DNA of 64,000 nt, taken from contig CAKSKU010000002.1 in assembly GCA_934465295.1 (NCBI GenBank), forward strand, positions 1 to 64,000. Direction: 5' to 3'. Positions 27,078-35,349 of the stretch are shown here, piece by piece. The DNA is from an uncultured Oscillospiraceae bacterium (GTDB lineage: Bacteria; Bacillota; Clostridia; Oscillospirales; Ruminococcaceae). The number at the start of each line of letters is the position of its first letter. The first letter of the stretch is position 1. Below the pieces are notes generated by a model. It was given only the letters and a program-made list of their open reading frames with translations, searched no databases and was not told where the DNA came from. The translations under genes and the position numbers were made by a program.

Positions 27078-28101
27078 TCAAGCACCTCTCAATCGCACCT
27101 ACAAGTGCTGAATTTTCTTCGTGCGTACGCACCGCTGTGCGGAAATAGCCCTGCTCCAAGCCGTCAAAATTCGCACAATTTCTTATAAGAATTTTCTCCT
27201 TCAAAATCATCTCGTCAAGCGGAAGCTCTGTATAAAAAAGAATGAAATTTGCTTCGGACGGATAAACTTTAAAGCCGAAATTCCGCAGCTTTTCCGTCAG
27301 AAAATCACGTTCGTTTTTTATAAGCTCAAGCGTTTTTTCAAGATAATTTTTCTCGTCAAGTGCCGCTGCCCCTGCCGTCTGCGCAGGTGCGGAAACGCTC
27401 CAGAACTGCCCGTTTCTGCGGACTTTTTCGGCAAGCTTTGCATCTCCGAAAAGAGCATAGCCGAGCCGCAGTCCTGCCATTGCATAAATTTTCGTGAACG
27501 CTTTTAGAACTACGACATTCGGGTTCAAAAACTGCTCTGCGTGAGCGGCATTTTCCGTGAAATCGATAAAACATTCGTCGCAGAGAAAAACGATATCGTT
27601 CGCTTTGCACCTTTCGCAAATTCGGCGCAGAATCTCACCGTCTACCGTTTGTCCCGTTGGGTTGTTCGGGTTGCATAAAATGAGCATTTGAACGCTTTCG
27701 TCAAGCATTTCAAGAATATTATCATCAAGTGCGAAGCCGTTTTTCTCCGAAAGATAATATACCGAAATTTCAGAGCCGTTCTGCGTGAGTGCCTTTGAAT
27801 ATTCGCTGAAGGACGGCGCACATACAACGGCTTTTTTGGGTTTCACGGCTTGAACGATACGAAAAATAAGGTCAGCCGCACCGTTTCCGCAGACGATATT
27901 TTCGGGGGCAAAATTTTCACGCTCGGAAAGCTTTTTCACAAGGCTTCGGCAAAAAGGATCGGGGTATTTTTCCCATTCGGATATGCTTTTTTGAAGCGCA
28001 TTTTTAACGCTTTCGGGCATACCGAGCGGATTGAGATTTGCCGAAAGATCGTACAATATCTCACGCTCAAAAACGTCGCCGCCGTGTTCATTTTTCATCA
28101 T
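27070..28101 (-). CDS. cobD: threonine-phosphate decarboxylase
   Basis: A 343-aa PLP enzyme of the HisC-like aminotransferase fold, expected to make (R)-1-aminopropan-2-ol O-2-phosphate from L-threonine phosphate for the cobalamin nucleotide loop. The N-terminal signature [14 protein letters not shown] is typical of CobD/CobC; the PLP lysine is Lys204 in [15 protein letters not shown], and LCNPNNPTG is the cofactor loop. Family resemblance to HisC is close, but the operon decides the assignment. The start overlaps the cbiB stop as ATGA with GGAGG upstream. Confidence 0.9.
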   Translation of the reverse strand: MMKNEHGGDVFEREILYDLSANLNPLGMPESVKNALQKSISEWEKYPDPFCRSLVKKLSERENFAPENIVCGNGAADLIFRIVQAVKPKKAVVCAPSFSEYSKALTQNGSEISVYYLSEKNGFALDDNILEMLDESVQMLILCNPNNPTGQTVDGEILRRICERCKANDIVFLCDECFIDFTENAAHAEQFLNPNVVVLKAFTKIYAMAGLRLGYALFGDAKLAEKVRRNGQFWSVSAPAQTAGAAALDEKNYLEKTLELIKNERDFLTEKLRNFGFKVYPSEANFILFYTELPLDEMILKEKILIRNCANFDGLEQGYFRTAVRTHEENSALVGAIERCLNG

Positions 28102-29063
28102 AGCAGACCTCCGAAAAATGCCGCTCTGAGTGCCGCACCGACGATAAGCACTATGACCGATGTGCAGTACATAAGCCTGTTTGCACGGCGTATATCCTCG
28201 CTTTCGGGAGGGCGGATATCATCACCTATGAACTCTTTTTTATGCAGCTCGCCGAAATAGTAAGCGTCACCTGCAAGTCGGATATCGAGCGCACCTGCGC
28301 AGACCGATTCCGTTTGTGCGGAGTTCGGACTGGCGTGTTTTCTGCGGTCACGCTTCCATATACGGGCGGCGTTTTTCCCGTCCGCACCGAGCAGATACGC
28401 CGAAAGTATCATCACGAGCGCAGTCAGCCTTGACGGGATAAAGTTCAGCACATCATCAAGCTTTGCGGCAAAGCGTCCGATGTCGATGTATTTTTCATTC
28501 GTATAGCCGATCATCGAATCCATTGTGTTTGCGGCTTTGTAGAAGAATCCGAGTGGTGCGCCGCCGAGTGCGATGTACATTATCGGTGCGGTCACGCCGT
28601 CCGAGGTGTTTTCTGCGACCGTTTCGACAGCCGCTTTGACGATGCCCGTTTCGTCCAGAACATCGGTGTCTCTGCCGACTATCATCGACACGGCCTGACG
28701 GGCTTTTTCGATATCCTTTTCCTCGACCGCATAACAGACTTTCATGCTTTCTTTCTGCAAGCACCGAGCTGCAACGAGCTGCCAGCACATCACGCTTTCT
28801 GCCGCCAAGCCGAGGAAAATATTAATTTTATAGCAAAGAAAAAGCACCGCAAGCGGTATCAGGGTCGACACGATAAGCACGGTCAGCGCAAGAAAAACGC
28901 CGCCCTTGCGCAGACTTTTGAACCTGCTGCGGACGAACTTTTCCAGCTTTGCGATAAGCGTTCCGATAGCTCTTATCGGGTGCGGAAAATTATATGGGTC
29001 GCCGACAAAAATGTCGATGACAAAGCCGACAAGCATCGGCAGAGCGCAGATAAAACCTTTCAT
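28098..29063 (-). CDS. cbiB: adenosylcobinamide-phosphate synthase
   Basis: A 321-aa membrane protein that joins aminopropanol (phosphate) to adenosylcobyric acid. The N-terminal FVIDIFVGDPYNFPHPIRAIG and the internal ENTSDGVTAPIMYIALGGAPLGFFYKAANTMDSMIGY are diagnostic for CbiB. Several transmembrane helices are present. It overlaps cobD by 4 bases (ATGA) and follows the phosphatase gene by 6 bp. In some nomenclatures this gene is cobD, and the preceding one cobC. Confidence 0.95.
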   Translation of the reverse strand: MKGFICALPMLVGFVIDIFVGDPYNFPHPIRAIGTLIAKLEKFVRSRFKSLRKGGVFLALTVLIVSTLIPLAVLFLCYKINIFLGLAAESVMCWQLVAARCLQKESMKVCYAVEEKDIEKARQAVSMIVGRDTDVLDETGIVKAAVETVAENTSDGVTAPIMYIALGGAPLGFFYKAANTMDSMIGYTNEKYIDIGRFAAKLDDVLNFIPSRLTALVMILSAYLLGADGKNAARIWKRDRRKHASPNSAQTESVCAGALDIRLAGDAYYFGELHKKEFIGDDIRPPESEDIRRANRLMYCTSVIVLIVGAALRAAFFGGLL

Positions 29064-29069
29064 TTTTCG

Positions 29070-29630
29070 TTAAATTCTTTCCGTAATAATTATTTTTTCG
29101 CCGTCAAACTCGGTCACAAAACCGTGGGCGTTCGGCACTTGAAAATCGTAGTAGCCGCCCTTTGGAAAAGCGTATTTTTCAAGAACGGACATTATCGTTC
29201 CGCCGTGTACAACGAGGGCAAGCACTGTTTTTTTGTCAGATCCTGCAACGGCTTTTTCAAATTCCGCAATGCACCTTTTCTTAAAGTCGGACGGCGTTTC
29301 ACCGTTCGGAAAAGCCGCTGTTCCGTTGCTGTCTATCCATTTCTGATAGTCGGAATTTCCCGTCAGTTCACGGTAGTTTTTCCCCTCAAAATCGCCGAAA
29401 TCACACTCACGGAAATCATTGCAGACGGTGATTTTTTTATCGGGATAGATAAGCTTGGCGGTTTGCAGACAGCGTTTCATCGGGCTTGCGAGAACTTCAT
29501 CGCAGTCGGGATATTTTATGCTTTCAAGCTCGCTGATGCCCTCGTCGCAAAGCGGCTCGTCCGTCCTGCCGATGTACCTTTTTTCAAGGTTTCCTGCGGT
29601 CTTGCCGTGGCGAATAAAGATGATCTTCAC
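29070..29630 (-). CDS. cobC: histidine phosphatase, likely alpha-ribazole phosphatase
   Basis: A 186-aa protein of the phosphoglycerate-mutase-like histidine phosphatase family: phosphohistidine motif FIRHGKT at the N-terminus, ECDFGDFEGK in the middle and VVHGGT late. In this operon it most likely dephosphorylates alpha-ribazole-5-phosphate or the cobalamin phosphate. A longer open frame (to 29711) begins before the RHG motif without support. The GTG at 29630 is preceded by GGGGAG at 8 nt and overlaps the upstream cobU-like stop in GTGA. Operon position is the evidence for substrate; sequence alone cannot exclude another phosphatase. Confidence 0.85.
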   Translation of the reverse strand: MKIIFIRHGKTAGNLEKRYIGRTDEPLCDEGISELESIKYPDCDEVLASPMKRCLQTAKLIYPDKKITVCNDFRECDFGDFEGKNYRELTGNSDYQKWIDSNGTAAFPNGETPSDFKKRCIAEFEKAVAGSDKKTVLALVVHGGTIMSVLEKYAFPKGGYYDFQVPNAHGFVTEFDGEKIIITERI

Positions 29631-30022
29631 GCTTTGTTCTCCCCTTTTATTGTGGTCGGGATACCGCAGGCAAGTCGAATCACTTCGCTTGAATTTCGTG
29701 CGATAAGACAACCCGAACGTCCCGTTTCTTCACGCCGGATTCGGTCGCTTTTTTCAAGGGGGATAATGCCTGCGCCTATCTCATTTATTATAACGATTGC
29801 GTTCGGGTTTTCTTTGCAAAGCCGTTCGGTAAAGCCCCGGACATCGGCATTTTCTTCAAGCAGACGCTTTACAATGAGCTGATAATCTGCAATGCATTTC
29901 GCCGAAAAAACAGCTTCAAGCGGACAATTTCCGCCGTTCAAAATTTCCTCGTCCGTGAAGCCGAAACGCTCTTTTACGTAATCTTTTTTACCGCTGAACG
30001 CTCCGCCCGTTATCATTATCAT
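29627..30022 (-). CDS. CobU-like P-loop protein, short form
   Basis: A 131-aa protein related to adenosylcobinamide kinase/guanylyltransferase. The P-loop GGAFSGKKDYVKERF and the later VIINEIGAGIIP stretch correspond to the CobU kinase fold. It lacks the R-x-x-x-H-R segment that carries the guanylyl-accepting His in CobU, which is present in the full-length CobU two genes upstream (AIERHR). It is also about 40 residues shorter. So it may be a kinase-only or regulatory paralogue. It overlaps both neighbours by 4 bases (cobS stop and cobC GTG). Confidence 0.75.
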   Translation of the reverse strand: MIMITGGAFSGKKDYVKERFGFTDEEILNGGNCPLEAVFSAKCIADYQLIVKRLLEENADVRGFTERLCKENPNAIVIINEIGAGIIPLEKSDRIRREETGRSGCLIARNSSEVIRLACGIPTTIKGENKA

Positions 30023-30792
30023 AACAACACCTCCAGCTTTTCTCCGAGGACTGCACCAACAAGCAGTGCAATTTCACATACCTGCAGAAACCAGCCTGCG
30101 AGGTCGCCCGTTATTCCTCCGAAGCTTTTGTATGATGATACTCTGTAATAAACGAATGTCAGCACTGCGCCGAGCAATGCACAGCCGCCGACAGCAAGCC
30201 TTGCGCCGAGCATTACCCCGACAGATAAAACCGCAACGGCAACAAGCACAGCGACGGTCACATTTTTATGCGCAGGCTTGGCGAAGCTTTGGAGCGCACC
30301 GTCCTTTTTTGCGCCTTTGAACGTCACGGCGGCAAGTCCGCTCAACGCCCTCGAAAGCACGAAACCAACGGCAATAACGACAGCCGAGGCGGTGCTTTTC
30401 ACCTCGGACAGCAATGCTGTTTGCAGGATAAGATATGCGCAGACCTTCATCACGGCGAACGAGCCGATATGCGGATCGCTCATAATTTTCAGCTTGGTCT
30501 CCCTGTCGGCGCAGGAGGCTTGTGCGTCCGTCACATCGCAGAAGCCGTCAAGGTGTATGCCGCCCGTGATGAGCAGCGGAATGAGTGCCGAGACCGCTCC
30601 GCAGAGGAACGAGCCAACGCCGAGCAGACCGCAGATATATCTCCACAAAAAGAATAGTCCGCCCGAAACTGCGCCGATGAGCGGAAAGAAGCAGAGCGCA
30701 TAGCGGCGGTTCTCCTCTTTCCATTCGACCTGCGGCATCGGTATGCGTGAGTACATCAGAAATGCGCTCGCAAGCGACTTCAAAACTGTCAT
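30019..30792 (-). CDS. cobS: adenosylcobinamide-GDP ribazoletransferase
   Basis: A 257-aa membrane enzyme joining alpha-ribazole to adenosylcobinamide-GDP, the last joining step of cobalamin synthesis. The N-terminal FLMYSRIPMP and the metal-binding GGIHLDGFCDVTDA with D-x-x-x-D-A pattern are diagnostic, followed by MSDPHIGSFAV. Several transmembrane segments are present. ATG 30792 overlaps the cobU stop codon as ATGA and has AAAGGA at 8 nt; an upstream in-frame start at 30834 is less likely. Confidence 0.94.
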   Translation of the reverse strand: MTVLKSLASAFLMYSRIPMPQVEWKEENRRYALCFFPLIGAVSGGLFFLWRYICGLLGVGSFLCGAVSALIPLLITGGIHLDGFCDVTDAQASCADRETKLKIMSDPHIGSFAVMKVCAYLILQTALLSEVKSTASAVVIAVGFVLSRALSGLAAVTFKGAKKDGALQSFAKPAHKNVTVAVLVAVAVLSVGVMLGARLAVGGCALLGAVLTFVYYRVSSYKSFGGITGDLAGWFLQVCEIALLVGAVLGEKLEVLL

Positions 30793-31307
30793 TTTATCGT
30801 TCCTTTCAGCGGCACGGGAACGCCGTAAACGCACTCGAAAACAAGGTCGGAAAGCTCTGCGGTACGGCGGTTTATCTCGCCCATTGCCCTTATATATTCG
30901 GCTGTTCCCTCGGCGTAGGAAATGCCGTCGCTGCCGACCTCGTTCGTGACGATGACGAGCAGCTTTGTTCGGCTTCTGAGCTGCTTTATCCCATCAATAA
31001 TTATATCGGCAGGATAGGTCATTCCTTCGCCGCAGAACATTTCATTTGCGCAGAGATTTCCCGTACATTCGAGCAGGACTCCGCAGCCTTCGGGGACGTC
31101 CACGCCGTCGATATCCGTATATTTTTCTATCGTTTCAAAGCCTTTTCCCGAGCGCATTTTTCGATGGCGTTCAATTGCGGCAAAGGCTTCATCGCCGTAG
31201 GGCTGCATCGTTGCGATGTATATCTTTTCACCCGAAAAGCCATCGAAAAGAGACTCGGCAAAGTGCGATTTCCCACATTTTGAGCCGCCCGTTACAAGGA
31301 CTGTCAT
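30789..31307 (-). CDS. cobU: adenosylcobinamide kinase / guanylyltransferase
   Basis: A 172-aa bifunctional enzyme that phosphorylates adenosylcobinamide and then transfers GMP. P-loop GGSKCGKSHFAESL at the N-terminus, IYIATMQPYGDE, and the RHR motif of AIERHRKMR, whose His accepts GMP, are intact; VTNEVGSDGISY is the usual late motif. Length matches CobU. It overlaps cobT by 4 bases and cobS by 4 bases. Confidence 0.94.
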   Translation of the reverse strand: MTVLVTGGSKCGKSHFAESLFDGFSGEKIYIATMQPYGDEAFAAIERHRKMRSGKGFETIEKYTDIDGVDVPEGCGVLLECTGNLCANEMFCGEGMTYPADIIIDGIKQLRSRTKLLVIVTNEVGSDGISYAEGTAEYIRAMGEINRRTAELSDLVFECVYGVPVPLKGTIK

Positions 31308-32344
31308 TTCAGTTCCACATACCTTTCCATTCCCATTTCGTCAAAGCGGTGAGCGCTGTTATAAACGCTGAGCGCACCGTCAAGCAGCGGCAGGAGCATA
31401 ATTCCGCCCGTTCCCTCGCCAAGGCGCATTTCAGCCGTTATAAGCGGCTTCAAACCGAGCTTTTCAAGCAGCATTTTGCCTGATCTTTCGCCCGAAACGT
31501 GGCTTGCGAGCATATAATCCTTCGCAAACGGGCAAATTTCGCAGGCGAGAAGTGCTGCGACTGCCGATATCACGCCGTCAATGACGATAGGAACGTGATA
31601 GACCGCTCCCCCGAGAAAAATTCCCGTCATTCCTGCGATATCATAGCCGCCAAGCTTTGCAAGCAGCTCAACAGGCTTGGTCTTGTCGGGTCTGTTTACG
31701 GCAATTGCACGTTCAACAGCGGAAATTTTTCGTTCAAGTCCTGCGCTGTCCAGTCCTGCGCCTCTGCCCGTGACTTCCTTTGGCGGCAGGTCAAGCAGAA
31801 CTGACGCCAAAGCTGCGGAGGTGGTGGTGTTCCCTATCCCCATTTCGCCCGTGACAATGATATCCGCCCTGCTGTCACGGACGATATCCATTCCGACGGC
31901 GATAGCTTTTTCGGCTTGCCCGATCGTCATTGCTGCGCCCTCGGCAATATTTTTCGTGCCATAGGAAATTTTCCTTTTCAGAAGCTTTTCGCTTTCAACA
32001 TCGCGATCAATGCCGATATCGACCGCAGTAACGCTTGCATTATAGAGCCTTGCAAGGGCGTTGATATTCGACCTGCCCTCGGCTATCTCCTTTGCGCAGA
32101 GTGCCGTCACGGAGCTGTCCGACTGGGAAACGCCCTCTTTTACAACGCCGTTGTCGGCGCACATAACGACTGCCTGACGGCTGTTTATTTTAACGTTCGG
32201 AGTGCCTTGGACGGCGGCAATCTTCTCCACCGCTCCTTCGAGCAGACCCAAGCTGCCGAGCGGCTTTGCAACGCTGTTCCAATGCTCCCTTGCTGCCTTT
32301 GCGGAAGCTTTATCCGCAGGAGCTATATTTTTTATCCTGTTCAT
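31304..32344 (-). CDS. cobT: nicotinate-nucleotide-dimethylbenzimidazole phosphoribosyltransferase
   Basis: The 346-aa enzyme makes alpha-ribazole phosphate (or another lower-ligand nucleotide) from nicotinate mononucleotide. LGSLGLLEG near the N-terminus, VVMCADNGVVKEGVSQSD, TGEMGIGNTTTSAAL and the late GEGTGG signature, which contains the catalytic Glu, are all present. An in-frame upstream extension to 32461 is rejected because GGAGG stands just before ATG 32344 and the promoter is between. It is the first gene of an eight-gene overlapping operon running to 25590. Confidence 0.95.
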   Translation of the reverse strand: MNRIKNIAPADKASAKAAREHWNSVAKPLGSLGLLEGAVEKIAAVQGTPNVKINSRQAVVMCADNGVVKEGVSQSDSSVTALCAKEIAEGRSNINALARLYNASVTAVDIGIDRDVESEKLLKRKISYGTKNIAEGAAMTIGQAEKAIAVGMDIVRDSRADIIVTGEMGIGNTTTSAALASVLLDLPPKEVTGRGAGLDSAGLERKISAVERAIAVNRPDKTKPVELLAKLGGYDIAGMTGIFLGGAVYHVPIVIDGVISAVAALLACEICPFAKDYMLASHVSGERSGKMLLEKLGLKPLITAEMRLGEGTGGIMLLPLLDGALSVYNSAHRFDEMGMERYVELK

Positions 32345-32378
32345 TTTTCCTCCGAAAAGAGTAAAATTCATAAATTTT

Positions 32379-32407
32379 ATTATAACATTTTTCCTCTCTG
32401 ATTTCAA
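32379..32407 (-). promoter_or_regulatory. sigma-A promoter of the cobalamin operon
   Basis: TTGAAA (32402-32407) and TATAAT (32379-32384) on the minus strand, spacer 17 bp. The leader to the cobT start is only about 30 nt, too short for a cobalamin riboswitch. Confidence 0.75.
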
Positions 32408-32429
32408 TATTTTACAGTAAAAAAACAAC

Positions 32430-32459
32430 GCTCCTCTGTCAAAAAAATGACAAGGGAGC
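32430..32459 (-). terminator. terminator of the MATE gene
   Basis: GCTCCTCTGTCA (32430-32441) pairs with TGACAAGGGAGC (32448-32459) with one mismatched step; on the minus strand it is followed by GTTGTTTTTTT. It isolates cobT from the MATE gene. Confidence 0.75.
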
Positions 32460-32473
32460 ATTTTATGATTATT

Positions 32474-33859
32474 TTATTTTGCGGCGGCTTCAAGCTGTTT
32501 TGCGTTTTCCGGCGAAGCTTCGACACTCTTTTTCTTGTTCCAAGCACCGCTTCTGTAAAAGGCTATCGACATTATCATCGAGACTGTCCAGCCGATAGGC
32601 CAAGCAAGCCAGATTCCGACTGTTCCGAAAAGTCCCGACAAAACCTTTGCGAGAACTACACGGAGGATAAGGTCGGTGAAGGTTGCAGCCATAAACTTCT
32701 TCATCATGCCTGCACCTCTTAAAATTCCGTCTGCGGTGAGCTTTGCCGAAACGAGGAAGTAGAAAGGCGAAAGTATGCGGAGTATCTCAACGCCGACCGT
32801 CATTGCCAAGCCGTCGGGGCTGTCGAGGAAGATATAGACGAGGTATTTTCCTGCGAAAAGGTAAGCTGCGACAAGCGGTATGCAGAGCAGCCATACAAGC
32901 TTCAAACCTGCATTGAAGCCCTCCTTAACTCTTTCAAGCTTGCCTGCGCCGAGGTTCTGTGCGGTGAAGTTCGAGATGCCGTTGCCAAGCGTTGTGAACG
33001 AGGTTATGACGAGGTTATTTAGCTTTATCGAAGCGGAGTAGCCTGCCATTACGGCTGCGCCGAAGCTGTTGATTATGCTTTGGATAATGATGTTGCCGAT
33101 CGAGATAAAGCTCTGCTGTAAGATACTCGGAACGGCGATAATTGCGATCTTTCCGCAAAGCTCCCACGAGAAAGCTTTCGGCTTCACATCGTCAGCGACC
33201 TTTATTCCTGCAAGTCTGCGGAATACTACTATCACTGCGAGTATGCAGCTTATACTCTGACAGAGGAATGTTGCCCATGCAACGCCTGCGACGCCCATAT
33301 TGAACGCCGTTACGAAAAGTATATCAACGCCGATGTTGGATACCGACGAGCAAGCGAGGAAGATGAACGGCGTTTTTGAATCGCCGAGTGCGGAGAAGAT
33401 ACCCGTTGCGATATTGTAATAGAACACGAACGGCAGTCCGAGAATGTATATTTTAAGGTAGAGCGCCGAATCTGCGAGGACTTCTTCAGGCGTGTTTATA
33501 AGGCGAAGCAGGTCATTGCAGAATATTGCGCCGACCGCCATAAGCAATGCGCACAGAACGCCGCCTGCGATGAGCGTTGTATAGACTGCGGTTTTCAGTT
33601 CGCCGTGTTTTCCTGCACCGAAAAGCTCCGAAACGACAACGGAGCAGCCGATATTGCAGCCGAATGCAAATGCGATGAAGATAAGCGTTATCTCGTAGCT
33701 GTTGCCGACTGCGGCGAGTGCGTTTTCACTGACGAATTTACCTGCAACAAAGCTGTCGGCGATGTTGTAAAGCTGCTGAAAAATTATGCTTCCGAAAAGC
33801 GGCAGACAGAATTTCCACAGCACAGTTGATGACTTTCCGACGGTAAGGTCTTTGTTCAT
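32474..33859 (-). CDS. MATE-family efflux protein
   Basis: A 461-aa, twelve-helix transporter of the MATE family (multidrug and toxin extrusion), using an ion gradient. The conserved early segment SSTVLWKFCLPLFGSIIFQQ and the matching second-half segment LGNGISNFTAQNLGAGK fit the family. The open frame extends upstream to 33967 but ATG 33859 has AGAGGG about 9 nt before it and begins at the usual MATE N-terminus. It has its own promoter with an inverted repeat inside and its own terminator. The substrate cannot be inferred; it is divergent from the GntR-type operon. Confidence 0.9.
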   Translation of the reverse strand: MNKDLTVGKSSTVLWKFCLPLFGSIIFQQLYNIADSFVAGKFVSENALAAVGNSYEITLIFIAFAFGCNIGCSVVVSELFGAGKHGELKTAVYTTLIAGGVLCALLMAVGAIFCNDLLRLINTPEEVLADSALYLKIYILGLPFVFYYNIATGIFSALGDSKTPFIFLACSSVSNIGVDILFVTAFNMGVAGVAWATFLCQSISCILAVIVVFRRLAGIKVADDVKPKAFSWELCGKIAIIAVPSILQQSFISIGNIIIQSIINSFGAAVMAGYSASIKLNNLVITSFTTLGNGISNFTAQNLGAGKLERVKEGFNAGLKLVWLLCIPLVAAYLFAGKYLVYIFLDSPDGLAMTVGVEILRILSPFYFLVSAKLTADGILRGAGMMKKFMAATFTDLILRVVLAKVLSGLFGTVGIWLAWPIGWTVSMIMSIAFYRSGAWNKKKSVEASPENAKQLEAAAK

Positions 33860-33914
33860 AAACTTGTTCCCTCTTTCAACTTCAAGCATAGTGCTGACTT
33901 TTTGTTCTTTTATA

Positions 33915-33948
33915 AGTATAGTACATTTACAAGTATGTGTAAAATGTA
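33915..33948 (-). promoter_or_regulatory. MATE promoter with embedded inverted repeat
   Basis: On the minus strand TTTACA (33938-33943) and TATACT (33915-33920), spacer 17 bp. An inverted repeat, TACATTTACA (33922-33931) with TGTAAAATGTA (33938-33948), sits between and over the -35 box, an operator-like position. Confidence 0.6.
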
Positions 33949-34012
33949 TAATTGATATTTGTAACATATCATTTTTATATGGATATAAGGTCAGAATTTT
34001 TTCAAAATCCTC

Positions 34013-34041
34013 TTGACAATAGCATAAAGAAATGATATATT
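34013..34041 (+). promoter_or_regulatory. sigma-A promoter of the GntR-ABC operon
   Basis: TTGACA (34013-34018), 17-bp spacer, TATATT (34036-34041) with TGA before it (extended -10). Confidence 0.8.
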
Positions 34042-34062
34042 GTATATAACGTATATATACAA
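34040..34062 (+). promoter_or_regulatory. palindromic operator, likely GntR/YtrA site
   Basis: Perfect 9-bp inverted repeat TTGTATATA (34040-34048) and TATATACAA (34054-34062) with 5-nt spacer, overlapping the end of the -10 and the transcription start. This is the expected place for autorepression by the GntR protein encoded next. Confidence 0.7.
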
Positions 34063-34080
34063 TATTAGGTGCAGCACAGT

Positions 34081-34452
34081 ATGAACATTCTTATCAGCAA
34101 TTCTTCGGGAGAGCCTATTTATGAGCAGATAGCCTCGCAGATAAAGGCTATGATACTCAAAGGAGAGCTTTCGGCAGGGGACGCTCTGCCGTCGATGCGG
34201 CTTCTTGCAGGGCAGCTCCGCATAAGCGTTATCACAACAAAACGTGCCTATGAGGAGCTTGAACGTGACGGCTTCATCGAGTCCTACACGGGCAAGGGAA
34301 GCTTCGTCAGGGCGCAGAATGCCGAGCTTATCAGGGAGGAGACCCTGCGCACTATCGAGGAGCTTATGGGTCAGATTTGCGAAAAGGCACGGCTTTGCGA
34401 TGTTTCGCTCGAAGAACTCAAAGACACCCTTGAAATCATTTATAAGGAGTAA
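34081..34452 (+). CDS. GntR-family regulator, YtrA type
   Basis: A 123-aa repressor with the winged helix of GntR proteins (PIYEQIASQIKAMILKGELSAG, LPSMRLLAGQLRISVITTKRA, GFIESYTGKGSFV) and only a short helical tail. This small size is typical of the YtrA subfamily, which controls linked ABC transporters. ATG 34081 follows AGGTG; an upstream GTG is possible but less likely. It lies directly after a palindromic operator and is followed 12 bp later by an ABC ATPase, so it probably represses its own operon until an antibiotic or envelope signal appears (family knowledge). Confidence 0.9.
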   Translation: MNILISNSSGEPIYEQIASQIKAMILKGELSAGDALPSMRLLAGQLRISVITTKRAYEELERDGFIESYTGKGSFVRAQNAELIREETLRTIEELMGQICEKARLCDVSLEELKDTLEIIYKE

Positions 34453-34464
34453 GGGAGAACAGCT

Positions 34465-35349
34465 ATGTGTGACTATGAAAATGCAATTGAAATAAACAGT
34501 CTGACCAAGCACTACGACGGCTTCACGCTCGATAATGTGAGCCTCGCCGTTCCCCGTGGGAGCATAATGGGCTTTGTCGGACAGAACGGTGCAGGCAAGA
34601 CAACGACTATCCGTGCGCTCCTCGGCATAAACCGTCCCGATTCGGGCAGCATAAAGCTTTTCGGGCAGTCTCCCGACAAGAACGAAGCAGCGATAAAAAG
34701 CCGAATTGCGGTCGTTTTTGACGAACTCCCCTTTCATGAATGTCTGAATGCTCTGCAGCTTGACAGGATCATGGGGGAGCTTTATCCGAAGTGGGACAGC
34801 GGCGTTTTTTCAGCGTATCTTGAACGCTTTTCGCTGCCGAGGAAGAAAAAATTCTCGCAGCTTTCAAAGGGAATGAAGATGAAGCTCCAGATAGCGGCGG
34901 CTCTTTCGCACGGTGCGGAGCTGCTTGTTATGGACGAAGCGACCTCGGGACTTGACCCTGTTGTGCGAAGTGAAATGCTCGATGTTTTCCTTGAATTTAT
35001 CGCAGACGAAGGACACAGCATTTTAATGTCCTCGCACATCACGAGCGACCTTGAACGCATTGCCGACAGCATCACGTTCATTCACGGCGGAAAGATACTT
35101 TTATCCGACCAAAAGGACGTTATCCTTGACGATCACCGCATCATAAAGTGCGGTGCTGACGAATTGAGCTGCATTGACAGCGATGATATTATAAGCATAC
35201 GCAGGTCGGAGTTCGGCTGCGAAGTGATGGTGAAAAATTTCTCCCGAAACGGTCGCAAATACAGCAATATGATAGCCGACAGGGCTGCGCTTGACGAGAT
35301 ACTTTTATTCGCCGTCAAGGGTATGAACGGCAGGGAGTGGCAGATATGA
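34465..35349 (+). CDS. ABC transporter ATP-binding protein
   Basis: A 294-aa ABC ATPase. Walker A GQNGAGKTTTIRAL, signature LSKGMKMKLQIAA (a variant of LSGG seen in YtrB-type ATPases), and Walker B ELLVMDEATSGLDP are in view. The C-terminal 80 residues are a small accessory domain. It would power the two permeases that follow. The stop codon overlaps the next start (ATGA). Most likely an exporter given GntR/YtrA regulation and ABC-2 permeases. Confidence 0.92.
   Translation: MCDYENAIEINSLTKHYDGFTLDNVSLAVPRGSIMGFVGQNGAGKTTTIRALLGINRPDSGSIKLFGQSPDKNEAAIKSRIAVVFDELPFHECLNALQLDRIMGELYPKWDSGVFSAYLERFSLPRKKKFSQLSKGMKMKLQIAAALSHGAELLVMDEATSGLDPVVRSEMLDVFLEFIADEGHSILMSSHITSDLERIADSITFIHGGKILLSDQKDVILDDHRIIKCGADELSCIDSDDIISIRRSEFGCEVMVKNFSRNGRKYSNMIADRAALDEILLFAVKGMNGREWQI

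Noticed and set aside
28980..29882. 300-codon plus-strand frame across the cobalamin genes
   Set aside because: It runs opposite cbiB, cobC and the cobU-like gene, all with clear motifs.
32300..32480. Cobalamin riboswitch before cobT
   Set aside because: The leader between promoter and start is only about 30 nt, and the only structure nearby is the MATE terminator.
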